Below, piece after piece: positions 57,319 through 64,000 of a stretch of 64,000 bases of DNA. The notes below the pieces were generated by a model that was not told the DNA's origin, did not search any database, and saw nothing but the letters and a program-made list of their open reading frames with translations. Position numbers and translations under genes: made by a program. The stretch comes from an uncultured Dermabacter sp. (GTDB lineage: Bacteria; Actinomycetota; Actinomycetes; Actinomycetales; Dermabacteraceae). The first letter of the stretch is position 1. The number at the start of each line of letters is the position of its first letter. Location of the stretch: positions 1 to 64,000 of the forward strand of contig CAMXWV010000011.1 in NCBI GenBank assembly GCA_947252755.1. Direction: 5' to 3'.

Positions 57319-58108
57319 AGGGAGAGTTGTCGTCGTGACCGGCGCCTCGGGAGGGATCGGGCAGGCGATTTGCAGCCGGCTCGTCGCGGAGGGCTACGCC
57401 ATCATCGCGCAGTATCACCGCGGCGAAGAGAAGGCCAAACACCTCCGAGACCGGGTGAACGACGCGGGTGGACATCTCTCGCTCGTCCGGGCTGACCTCC
57501 GCGAGCAGGACGCGGTCGACCGCATCGCTGCGGAGGCTGCTCGTGCCGAAGAGGACGGTCTGGTGCTCCACGGACTCGTCAACAACGCGGCGAAGCTGCT
57601 CAGCCCCTCGTTCTTGGACACGACTCCCAAGGATTTCGACGAGTACTTCGCCATCAATGTGAAAGCGCCGCTGTTCCTATCCCAGGCGCTTATGCCGCGA
57701 ATCCGCACGGGAGGGGCCATCGTGAACGTCTCCTCAGCGAGTGCTCATTTTTCTAGCTCGGGGGATCTGGTCTACGCGATGAGCAAGGCTGCCCTGGAGT
57801 CGTTGACGGTTAATATGGCCGAAGCTATCGCGCCCTCGGGTGTACGTGTCAACTACGTAATCCCCGGGTTCACGAACAACGGGCATCGAGCCTTCGGCGA
57901 CGAGCGCGTTCGAGAGTACATGTCGTCCTTCTCAGTTCTTGGAAACGTGTCGCAGCCAGCGGATGTCGCCGCCGGAGTGCATTTCCTCCTCTCGGATGAG
58001 TCCTCTCGCACCACCGGTACTGGGCTGGACGTAAGTGGTGGCAGCACTCTAGGCGCGCGGGGAAGGCGTGAAAACTCGGTGTCTGCATTACTCGACCGTG
58101 AGGCTTGA
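57308..58108 (+). CDS. Short-chain dehydrogenase/reductase linked to the AfsA-type gene
   Basis: A 266-residue SDR with TGASGGIGQAICSRL near residue 12, NNAAKLL near 95, catalytic Ser in NVSSASAHFSSSG and YAMSKAALESLTVNM (Tyr and Lys), followed by PGFTNNGHRAFGDER. The C-terminal SRTTGTGLDVSGGSTLG matches ScbB/FabG-like reductases. It overlaps the AfsA-type gene by 11 bases. Such a reductase would reduce the 6-keto or lactone intermediate of a butyrolactone or butenolide hormone. A role as an unrelated tailoring enzyme is possible. Confidence 0.9.
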   Translation: MSTEGRVVVVTGASGGIGQAICSRLVAEGYAIIAQYHRGEEKAKHLRDRVNDAGGHLSLVRADLREQDAVDRIAAEAARAEEDGLVLHGLVNNAAKLLSPSFLDTTPKDFDEYFAINVKAPLFLSQALMPRIRTGGAIVNVSSASAHFSSSGDLVYAMSKAALESLTVNMAEAIAPSGVRVNYVIPGFTNNGHRAFGDERVREYMSSFSVLGNVSQPADVAAGVHFLLSDESSRTTGTGLDVSGGSTLGARGRRENSVSALLDREA

Positions 58109-58582
58109 CACGCGGACGATGTCGACATTGAGCCGATTCTCGCGAGCAGGGCGAGTGGGCGGCTAGATCCTGACATCATGTGAGGTGTTAGCCCGGATCA
58201 ATCACAAGTTACCAAATGTGGCTAATCCCACTTGCGCCCCGTCTACTGTGACGTGCGCGTCGGCAAGCGCGAGGCAACCAGGCGGTGTCCTCGAGCCCTG
58301 TGCCCTCAGTCACGGGCTTTTCGACCGCGACCCGCGCGGCGCGTGATCTTGTGCGAGCATCGAGTCGAGAACCGTGTCGCTGATCTTGTCGAGGGCCCTT
58401 CAGTAACTGCCTCGGGAGTGAGCTGGTGGTAGCTTGCTCTCTTTTCCTTCAGATTTTTGTCGACTGCCCGGTCGATTCATCGGCTGCAGTGAGGTTTGAT
58501 AGTTCTAAAATAGAGTGTTGATCCTTGCGCGGGTGATGGTGGATCGCATATGTGTAGAACATAGCGAATACGTGGGCAGACT
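58109..58582. other. 474-base gap between convergent genes, AT-rich at its right end
   Basis: No gene recognised. It lies between the plus-strand SDR gene and the minus-strand phosphopantetheinyl transferase gene. From about 58440 to 58560 the base composition is clearly lower in GC than elsewhere, continuing into the next gene. No strong hairpin was seen. It separates two biosynthetic units and may be a junction of independently acquired segments. Confidence 0.45.
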
Positions 58583-59281
58583 TCACCTTTCTTCCAGTCC
58601 ATCGCTTGCCACCACAAGAGCCGCCGTTAGGAGATGTCGACGGCAGACTGTCCAGCGTCCTCGTATGCAACTCAAGTCGATGCCGTTAAATGCGGGAGCT
58701 GGAATACGTAGGTGTCCTGCGAATGTACTAGCCTCGATTGATACTTCGCATTGGGTGAAATCGAGCCATGACTCTGTCAGCGGAAACCAGGTCTTAAAGA
58801 TGCTCTCCTTTATGCTGAAAAGGAGGCGGTCCCAGGCAACATACGGCTCGGACGATACGAGGTAACGGATTGCTTGTGCCTCGTTTTCGGACATTATCAA
58901 ATCCGCCACCTCCACGGGGAGCGGCTCGTTGATCTCGGCGTCAATTCCAACCGCAGCCATGTCGGCTTTTGATGCAACTGCGGCGGCTCTGTATCCATCG
59001 CAGTGCGTCATGCTGCCGACAATCCCATCTGGCCAAATTGGTTCGCGCCGCCGGCCGGACAAGATGGGAACAGGAGGGTATCCGAGCTGTCCTAGGGCTT
59101 GGCGGGCGCAGAAACGTACGGTTGCGAATTCCCGGCGTCGCGACCGGACTGCATCTACCGCCTGTGCCTTCTCCTCGATAAAGAGCTCCGATTCGCTCAC
59201 ATCCTCGTCGGTCTCTTCGACAGCGATGGCAACAGGGAGAATTGCGCGAAAACTGTCAGGACTGTGTAGAGTCTCATGCAT
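58583..59281 (-). CDS. 4'-phosphopantetheinyl transferase, second copy
   Basis: A 232-residue Sfp/EntD-type enzyme with GIDAEINEPLP (metal-binding Asp and Glu) near residue 112 and LLFSIKESIFKTWFPL (catalytic Lys-Glu) near 155, plus RREPIWPDGIVGSMTHCDGY. It differs from the copy at 28066-28920 in length and in most residues. Base composition is lower in GC than in the neighbouring genes, an indication of separate origin. It is the last gene of the leftward NRPS operon and likely activates the NRPS carrier domains. Confidence 0.92.
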   Translation of the reverse strand: MHETLHSPDSFRAILPVAIAVEETDEDVSESELFIEEKAQAVDAVRSRRREFATVRFCARQALGQLGYPPVPILSGRRREPIWPDGIVGSMTHCDGYRAAAVASKADMAAVGIDAEINEPLPVEVADLIMSENEAQAIRYLVSSEPYVAWDRLLFSIKESIFKTWFPLTESWLDFTQCEVSIEASTFAGHLRIPAPAFNGIDLSCIRGRWTVCRRHLLTAALVVASDGLEER

Positions 59282-59326
59282 ACGAAATCCGCGTATTTTC
59301 TATTTGGATATTGTTGAGCCCTCGTT

Positions 59327-60961
59327 CTATTCCTTCTTCAGGCCGAGGTTCTGGCGGATGGCGTTGGCATCAATTTTGCCGATGGTCGTGAGTGGAAGTG
59401 CGGGCATACATTCGACGACGTCAGGGAGCTTGTGCGCGGCGATCCCTTCGGCAAGCAAGAATTCCCGCAGTTGCTTAAGGGTCGGCGGGGTGCCTGAGGG
59501 GACAATGACCGCGCAGATCCGCTGATCCACACCGTCACCTGCGATCCCGACCACTGCACAGTCGCTGATAGCGGGGTGTTCTCGTAGGATGTCGGTGATG
59601 TCATCGGTGGCAATAGACTCCCCGCCCTTGCTGATTGTTTCGTTGACTCGACCCGAGACGACCAAGTTTCCGTCGCTCAAGCGTCGAACACGGTCGCCAG
59701 AACGATAGAAGCCCTCGCTCGAAAAGGCTCGTTGGTTGATCTCATCCTCGGCGACGTATCCGCGGATGGTGTAGGGACCTCGGGCCCAGAGTTCGCCGTC
59801 CTCACCGGAAGGCACGTCTTTCCCATTTTCGTCGACTATCCGGATTTCATCCAGGGAGGACAGAGGCCGTCCTTGGGTGTTATCGGTGATGTCGTCGGGG
59901 TCATCAAGGTGGGTAAAGTTGAGCAGTCCTTCGGCCATGCCGTAGACCTGTTGCACAGTCACCTGCCAGTCAGTTCGAACTCGACGGGCAAGGCTGGCGG
60001 GCAGCCGTGAGCCGCCGGCCTGCAACAGTTCCATGCTGGACAGATCGGGGTGCTCCCATTCGGCGGCGTCGAGCCAGACTTGCACGAGCGAGGGGACGAG
60101 TGCGGTATGCGTGACCCGGTGCTGCGCGATGAGGGTAAAGCACTCGTCTGGTGCGGGCGATGGCGCCAGAACCACGGTGCCACCGGACGCCCATGTACCG
60201 AGAATTCCGGGACATGCGAGTACGAAGTTGTGCGCTGTAGGAAGAGCGGCAAGATAGACGGTGTGGGAATCGAAGCAACAGAGCTCGGCGGAAGCGCGGG
60301 CGTTGAAGGCGTAGTCGTTGTGGGTGCGCGGAATGAGCTTCGGTACGCCGGTAGTGCCTCCGGACAGGAGCAGAAGCGCGATGTCGCCCGGGTCCGCACT
60401 CTCATCGCTTGGCACACTCGCAGGGTCCGCGTCGACGCGTGCCAACGATAGGTGGGGTCCCGGATTTCCGTCGACGAAGACCTGTCGAAGTTGAGGAGCT
60501 GCTGACTGTACTTCGGCAGCGAGATCCCGGTAGTCGAAGCCCCGCTCACGATCGACCGTCACGTAGGCAACGGCTCCAGAACGTCTCGCGAGGGCGGTGA
60601 TTTCCCTGTGTCGATGCGCCGGCATAGTGAGGATCGGCACGGCACCGACACGGATGAGTGACAGCAATACGATCGGGAACTCGATACGATTGGGCACCTG
60701 CACCAGTACCCGGTCACCCGGACGGATACCTTGACCAGACCACCCTGCCGCCCGGCGGGCAACTCTGTCGGCGAGTTGCGTGTATGTGAGCTTCTCCACG
60801 CCTGCTATCACGGCAATCGCATCAGGGCTCCTGAGACACCAGTCGTTGAATTCCTCGGTGAGAAGTCGGTCTGCCCACGCTCCAGCTCGTCGGTAGGTCA
60901 GGGCGGCGTCGTTCGGCCACGTGGTCAGGCCGGATGGTCGGATAGGTGGTGTGAGGGTCAT
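59327..60961 (-). CDS. Aryl-acid-AMP ligase (EntE/YbtE/MbtA-like)
   Basis: A 544-residue stand-alone adenylation enzyme. SGGTTGVPKLIPRTHNDYAF near residue 205 is the signature of enzymes that activate 2,3-dihydroxybenzoate or salicylate. Other motifs: VYGMAEGLLNFTHLDDPDD, LWARGPYTIRGYVAEDEINQ, DGNLVVSGRVNETISKGGES and the C-terminal catalytic LPLTTIGKIDANAIR with Lys. Length fits the family (about 540). It probably loads an aryl acid on an NRPS starter carrier outside the window. Salicylate versus dihydroxybenzoate cannot be settled by eye. Confidence 0.92.
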   Translation of the reverse strand: MTLTPPIRPSGLTTWPNDAALTYRRAGAWADRLLTEEFNDWCLRSPDAIAVIAGVEKLTYTQLADRVARRAAGWSGQGIRPGDRVLVQVPNRIEFPIVLLSLIRVGAVPILTMPAHRHREITALARRSGAVAYVTVDRERGFDYRDLAAEVQSAAPQLRQVFVDGNPGPHLSLARVDADPASVPSDESADPGDIALLLLSGGTTGVPKLIPRTHNDYAFNARASAELCCFDSHTVYLAALPTAHNFVLACPGILGTWASGGTVVLAPSPAPDECFTLIAQHRVTHTALVPSLVQVWLDAAEWEHPDLSSMELLQAGGSRLPASLARRVRTDWQVTVQQVYGMAEGLLNFTHLDDPDDITDNTQGRPLSSLDEIRIVDENGKDVPSGEDGELWARGPYTIRGYVAEDEINQRAFSSEGFYRSGDRVRRLSDGNLVVSGRVNETISKGGESIATDDITDILREHPAISDCAVVGIAGDGVDQRICAVIVPSGTPPTLKQLREFLLAEGIAAHKLPDVVECMPALPLTTIGKIDANAIRQNLGLKKE

Positions 60962-61001
60962 ATGGAGGCTCCTGGTCTCGAACAGTGGGTTGCAGGCGCA
61001 A

Positions 61002-61814
61002 TTACGGGGTGGACGGCCAGTTGGTGAGCTCGGGTGCTAACGCACTGGTGACTTCGCTGACGGCCGTTCGAGGATCCTCGGCGAGATAGAAGTGCCCGCC
61101 GCGCAGCACCCGGATCTCGAACAAGCCACGGGTGACGGCCGCCCATTGTCGTCCGTCGGCCGGGCTGGCTTCTGAGTCACGATCGCCGACGATTGCGGTA
61201 ACCGGCGTCTCAATCATGGGAATGCATGCCTCGCTCGGAGCGGTGCCCGGTTCAAGCGCGCTGGGCTGGTAGGTCTCCGCGAGTTGGTAATCGGCCCGGA
61301 TCGTGGGGAGTAGCAGCGAGCGGATCTCGGGATCGTCCAGGACTGGCGAAGCGGTCCCACCGAGCCGACGCAGATCTGCGACGAGCTGGTCATCGCTGGC
61401 CAAGTGCAGGGTGCTTGCCCTCCGGATGTGCGGTGCGTGCCGGGCAGACACGATCAGACGGTCAGGCTGGAGGTCTTGGTTCTCCAAGAGTCGGGTGACT
61501 TCGAAGGCAATGGCTGCTCCGAGGCTATGCCCGAAGAGTGCCCACTGTGGTCTAGGGCGCTCTCGAAGTTCACTGGCAACGGCGGCCGCGACCTCGTCAG
61601 CGAGTGCTGACACGGTCCCTGGCACAGGCTCGGATATCCGGTCCTCGCGGCCGGGATACTGGACGCCGAGGAGTTCGACCCGTTCGGGTGTGACAGGTAT
61701 CCACCGTCGGAAATAGCTTGACGCTCCACCGGCGTGGGGTAGGCAGATCACGGTCAGGTCAGGTGTACGGGGGCTCGTCAGCGGACGTAACCAAGTGTCG
61801 TGAGCTCGAGTCAA
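61002..61814 (-). CDS. Type II thioesterase of the NRPS cluster
   Basis: A 270-residue alpha/beta hydrolase with VICLPHAGGASSYFRRW near the N-terminus, QYPGREDRISEP, the nucleophile elbow ALFGHSLGAAIAFEVTRLL (G-H-S-L-G) near residue 100, an Asp region GDRDSEASPAD and the catalytic His in LRGGHFYLAEDP. It is typical of editing thioesterases in NRPS and siderophore clusters. It overlaps the upstream reductase gene by four bases. The gene lies between the aryl ligase and the reductase. Confidence 0.92.
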   Translation of the reverse strand: MTRAHDTWLRPLTSPRTPDLTVICLPHAGGASSYFRRWIPVTPERVELLGVQYPGREDRISEPVPGTVSALADEVAAAVASELRERPRPQWALFGHSLGAAIAFEVTRLLENQDLQPDRLIVSARHAPHIRRASTLHLASDDQLVADLRRLGGTASPVLDDPEIRSLLLPTIRADYQLAETYQPSALEPGTAPSEACIPMIETPVTAIVGDRDSEASPADGRQWAAVTRGLFEIRVLRGGHFYLAEDPRTAVSEVTSALAPELTNWPSTP

Positions 61815-62920
61815 AGCTCTCCTTCCTCCTCATGCGTGGAAGTCTGGGCCTGGGTGGGATCAATGAGTTCAAGGCTAGGACCGATCTCGATCACCGAGAC
61901 ACCCTGTAGGCCGTGGAGGGAGGTGATGATCGCGGATGGGTCGAGGATCTCTTCGGCCCTGTAGACGCCATTTGGGATCTGATCGGAGTGGACGAGCGCT
62001 GCCACGGTGGAAGTGACGAACGCGGTCACCTGGTACCCGTCTTCGCAGCTGAGGACGACGGTGCGGACGTCGCCGGCATCGGTGGCGGCTTGCATTACGA
62101 TTCTGTGATACGGAGCCTGGCCCTGCATGTCGTGTGCGACGGCGCTTCGCAGTTGGGCGACGGCGTCGTCGAGGCCGGTATCAGGTATGGGTCCGAGCGT
62201 GGCGATGACCTGTTCGGCCTGACCGGCTGGGAAGATGTTGAACCATCGTGCCTTCGGCACCTTGTGCCGGTGACAGATTCGCTCGAGTTCAGCTGGCAGA
62301 TACGGAAATGCCGATACGCTGCCGGGGAAGAACGGCAGATTGATTTGTCGGGTTGGGCGTAGAGCCGCGGTCCGGCGTTGATGATTGGACCAGTCGGCGA
62401 GCGGCTGGCCTATTCCCGCTTCCTCGCTGAGGAGGAAGTCTGCAGCGGCGGCATCGGACAAGGGTGCGATGCCGCCAGCGAGGCAGGAAAGGCGATGGAT
62501 GGGCTCGTCGAATCGGGTGACGAGCCAGGACGGAATCATAGCGCTGACGCCGGGCAAGAGCCCGGCAGAGACGACCGCTGCCCTCTGTGGGCCGGGGGGC
62601 CGTTGGAGACGTGTGTAGACGGGGTCGTCGCCTGCGGGATCGACGTAGTGAGCTCCATTGCTGAGGGCAGCGCGAGCGACGGTGTCGAGGATCCTGTAGG
62701 ACGGGCCAGCACAGTTGACAACGACCGAACATCTCCGACAGAAGGCGTCGAGGGAGACCGAATCGGTGATGTCTACGTGTGCGACCTCGATGTCGGCATG
62801 CGTTGGATGGTTGATTGCTGACCTCCGACGGGCGCTGAGCAGGACCGGGAGACCGGCTGAGTGGAGTCGCTCCGCAACAGCTGCGCCGACCATCCCAGTT
62901 GTGCCAATGACGCCGATCAT
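61811..62920 (-). CDS. Saccharopine-dehydrogenase-like NAD(P)-binding reductase
   Basis: A 369-residue oxidoreductase with the Rossmann motif MIGVIGTTGMVGAAVAERL at the N-terminus, then VNCAGPSYRILDTVARAAL, HYVDPAGDDPVY and SAGLLPGVSAMIPSWL, as in saccharopine-dehydrogenase-like enzymes. ATG 62920 overlaps the NRPS stop as ATGA; the frame is open further upstream but that part is antisense-like. In aryl-capped siderophore clusters a stand-alone reductase acts on thiazoline rings, and this protein could have such a role, but it is not of the usual Gfo/Idh type. The C-terminal ~40 residues are acidic. Confidence 0.78.
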   Translation of the reverse strand: MIGVIGTTGMVGAAVAERLHSAGLPVLLSARRRSAINHPTHADIEVAHVDITDSVSLDAFCRRCSVVVNCAGPSYRILDTVARAALSNGAHYVDPAGDDPVYTRLQRPPGPQRAAVVSAGLLPGVSAMIPSWLVTRFDEPIHRLSCLAGGIAPLSDAAAADFLLSEEAGIGQPLADWSNHQRRTAALRPTRQINLPFFPGSVSAFPYLPAELERICHRHKVPKARWFNIFPAGQAEQVIATLGPIPDTGLDDAVAQLRSAVAHDMQGQAPYHRIVMQAATDAGDVRTVVLSCEDGYQVTAFVTSTVAALVHSDQIPNGVYRAEEILDPSAIITSLHGLQGVSVIEIGPSLELIDPTQAQTSTHEEEGEL

Positions 62921-64000
62921 GGTTCGCCCTGCTGATCTCGGTGCTCGATCCATGCCGCCACCGTGTCGACATGGGGCTCGTGCAAGCATGAGAAGTGGTC
63001 GCCGGGGATGTCATGGATGGTCAATGACGCGCCGCACAGTTCTCGCCAGAAGGCTGTGGGCTCGTCCACGACACCAGGGAGGAAAGGCACGTCGGAGGCA
63101 TGGCTCAGGAACTCCACTGGCCCGTCGTAAGGATCCGGGCGCCATTGAACGACACCGGTGATGCTATGGGTGAACACGGTGAGTCCTTGTTCCAACTGCT
63201 CGGCTGTGTCTCCGGTCTGTGCGGCCAGTGCCGAGATGCGCTCAGCGCGGGCAGCGGCGAGATAAGATCCGAGCACTGTGTCGAGGCTGCCCTTGGGCAC
63301 GAGTCCATGCCGGTCGAGCGCCGCCCGTACTTCGTGGCCGACAGCACCAGGATCGGCGGGCAGGCCCACGGAGGTCGGGTCAACGCCGCGTAGACGGGCA
63401 TACCCGTACTCGACCAGCCCGGGTTCTTCGACCAAGTAGGGAACACGGTGACTGTCGATCACGGTGAGGCGTTGGACATGTGTCCCGCGATGGCGGAGCT
63501 CGCGCGCCAGTTCCAGTGCGGTCATGCCACCCATGCAATAGCCGATGAGTTCGACCGGAGGACCTCCCGCCAGTAGTTCTGCGTATTCGCGCGCGAGCCC
63601 GGTCACGAGCGTCTCGGTTGAACGCGCGAGGTAGTCATCGAGCCGTGGCGGGGCCAGGCCGAGTAGTGGAGCATCGGAATCGAGTGAAGCGATCAGGGAC
63701 CGGTACGGCAGCAGGGTCGCGCTTCCGTCATGGACCAGCACCCGTCGACGATCCGACGTGGCGGATGCGCCATGCAATACACGCAGGGTCTGGGGGGAAT
63801 CAGCACGGCGCAGCTGAGCGGCGAGGTCCATGATCGTCGGCCGTGACATCAGCTCCGGGATCAGTGCCTCCCACGTGATGCCTGAGGCCTCCGGGACCGA
63901 GGTCCGCAACTGTTCGGCGAGCCGGGCGATCAGCAGCGAGTCACCGCCGAGGGCGAAGAAGTCGTCATTTCGGCCCACGGTCTCGAGCCCCAGCAACTCC
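62917..64000 (-). CDS. NRPS C-terminal part: carrier protein and thioesterase (5' part cut by window edge)
   Basis: The visible 360 residues are the end of an NRPS. A carrier protein with DDFFALGGDSLLIARLAEQL (Ser in G-G-D-S-L carries the phosphopantetheine) is followed by a thioesterase with RVLVHDGSATLLPYRSLIAS and the elbow VELIGYCMGGMTALELARE. The nucleophile position is Cys in G-Y-C-M-G rather than the common Ser. A late Asp (LSHASDVPFLPG) and His (IPGDHFSCLHEP) complete a likely triad. The gene starts beyond position 64000. It overlaps the reductase gene by ATGA. It releases the assembled aryl-capped peptide, presumably by hydrolysis or cyclisation. Confidence 0.9.
   Translation of the reverse strand, partial: ELLGLETVGRNDDFFALGGDSLLIARLAEQLRTSVPEASGITWEALIPELMSRPTIMDLAAQLRRADSPQTLRVLHGASATSDRRRVLVHDGSATLLPYRSLIASLDSDAPLLGLAPPRLDDYLARSTETLVTGLAREYAELLAGGPPVELIGYCMGGMTALELARELRHRGTHVQRLTVIDSHRVPYLVEEPGLVEYGYARLRGVDPTSVGLPADPGAVGHEVRAALDRHGLVPKGSLDTVLGSYLAAARAERISALAAQTGDTAEQLEQGLTVFTHSITGVVQWRPDPYDGPVEFLSHASDVPFLPGVVDEPTAFWRELCGASLTIHDIPGDHFSCLHEPHVDTVAAWIEHRDQQGEP

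Noticed and set aside
1..64000. CRISPR arrays, tRNA or rRNA genes, integrase or transposase genes
   Set aside because: No regular direct repeats, cloverleaf-like or rRNA-like sequence, or recombinase motifs were seen on either strand.

Overview
The window is high-GC actinobacterial DNA, probably from a Micrococcales- or Corynebacteriales-like host. The evidence is the set of actinobacterial conjugation families (SCO6880/SCO6881-like proteins, DUF6112-type small membrane proteins, DUF2637, a MobF/TraA relaxase), AfsA-type hotdog enzymes and a class II lasso peptide locus. No rRNA, tRNA, CRISPR array, integrase or phage structural gene was seen. It reads as part of a conjugative island or plasmid carrying specialised-metabolite cargo.

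Region 1 (1-26.7 kb, almost all on the minus strand) is a conjugation and maintenance module. It encodes a helicase/adenine-methylase fusion cut by the left edge, a TraG/VirD4 coupling protein, two DprA-like proteins in tandem, a SemiSWEET-like membrane protein, a VirB4-type ATPase, SCO6880- and VirB6/SCO6881-like proteins, two small pilin-like membrane proteins, an M23 peptidoglycan hydrolase, a ParB-like protein, a DUF2637 protein and a primase-polymerase. Several genes occur as adjacent diverged paralogue pairs. A motif close to GTGCACCTGA recurs just upstream of many start codons.

Region 2 (27-38.3 kb) is a compact biosynthetic and regulatory block. An AraC regulator and a phosphopantetheinyl transferase face a seven-gene, translationally coupled operon: acyl-AMP ligase, SDR, acyl carrier protein, AvrD-family protein, P-loop NTPase, thioesterase and SnoaL-like protein. 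A convergent TetR gene, an MFS exporter and an NAD(P)-binding protein follow, then a fusion of two TetR units whose second half resembles gamma-butyrolactone receptors. The inverted repeat CCAACG-N4-CGTTGG lies in front of both the biosynthetic operon and the MFS gene. This suggests a self-contained syringolide- or butyrolactone-like acyl signal system.

Region 3 (38.4-45.1 kb) has an unrecognised 360-residue protein and an isochorismatase-like hydrolase divergent from a GlxA-type AraC regulator. They are followed by a likely oriT region and the 1188-residue TraA relaxase/helicase. The relaxase is therefore separated from the rest of the transfer machinery by the cargo.

Region 4 (45.4-58.1 kb) is a lasso peptide locus. 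It has a butyrolactone-receptor-like TetR protein, an ABC exporter, two precursor genes, a transglutaminase-like protease, an RRE/PqqD protein and an asparagine-synthetase-like cyclase on the minus strand. Divergently there is a two-component system followed by a third precursor gene, then a BcrA-type ABC transporter with two permeases, a small membrane protein, and an AfsA-type enzyme with an SDR. The AfsA/SDR pair and the receptor-like gene bracket the locus, so hormone control of peptide production is plausible.

Region 5 (58.5 kb to the right edge, minus strand) is the end of an aryl-capped NRPS cluster, perhaps a siderophore: the last carrier protein and thioesterase of an NRPS cut by the edge, a saccharopine-dehydrogenase-like reductase, a type II thioesterase, an EntE/YbtE-like aryl-AMP ligase and a second phosphopantetheinyl transferase.
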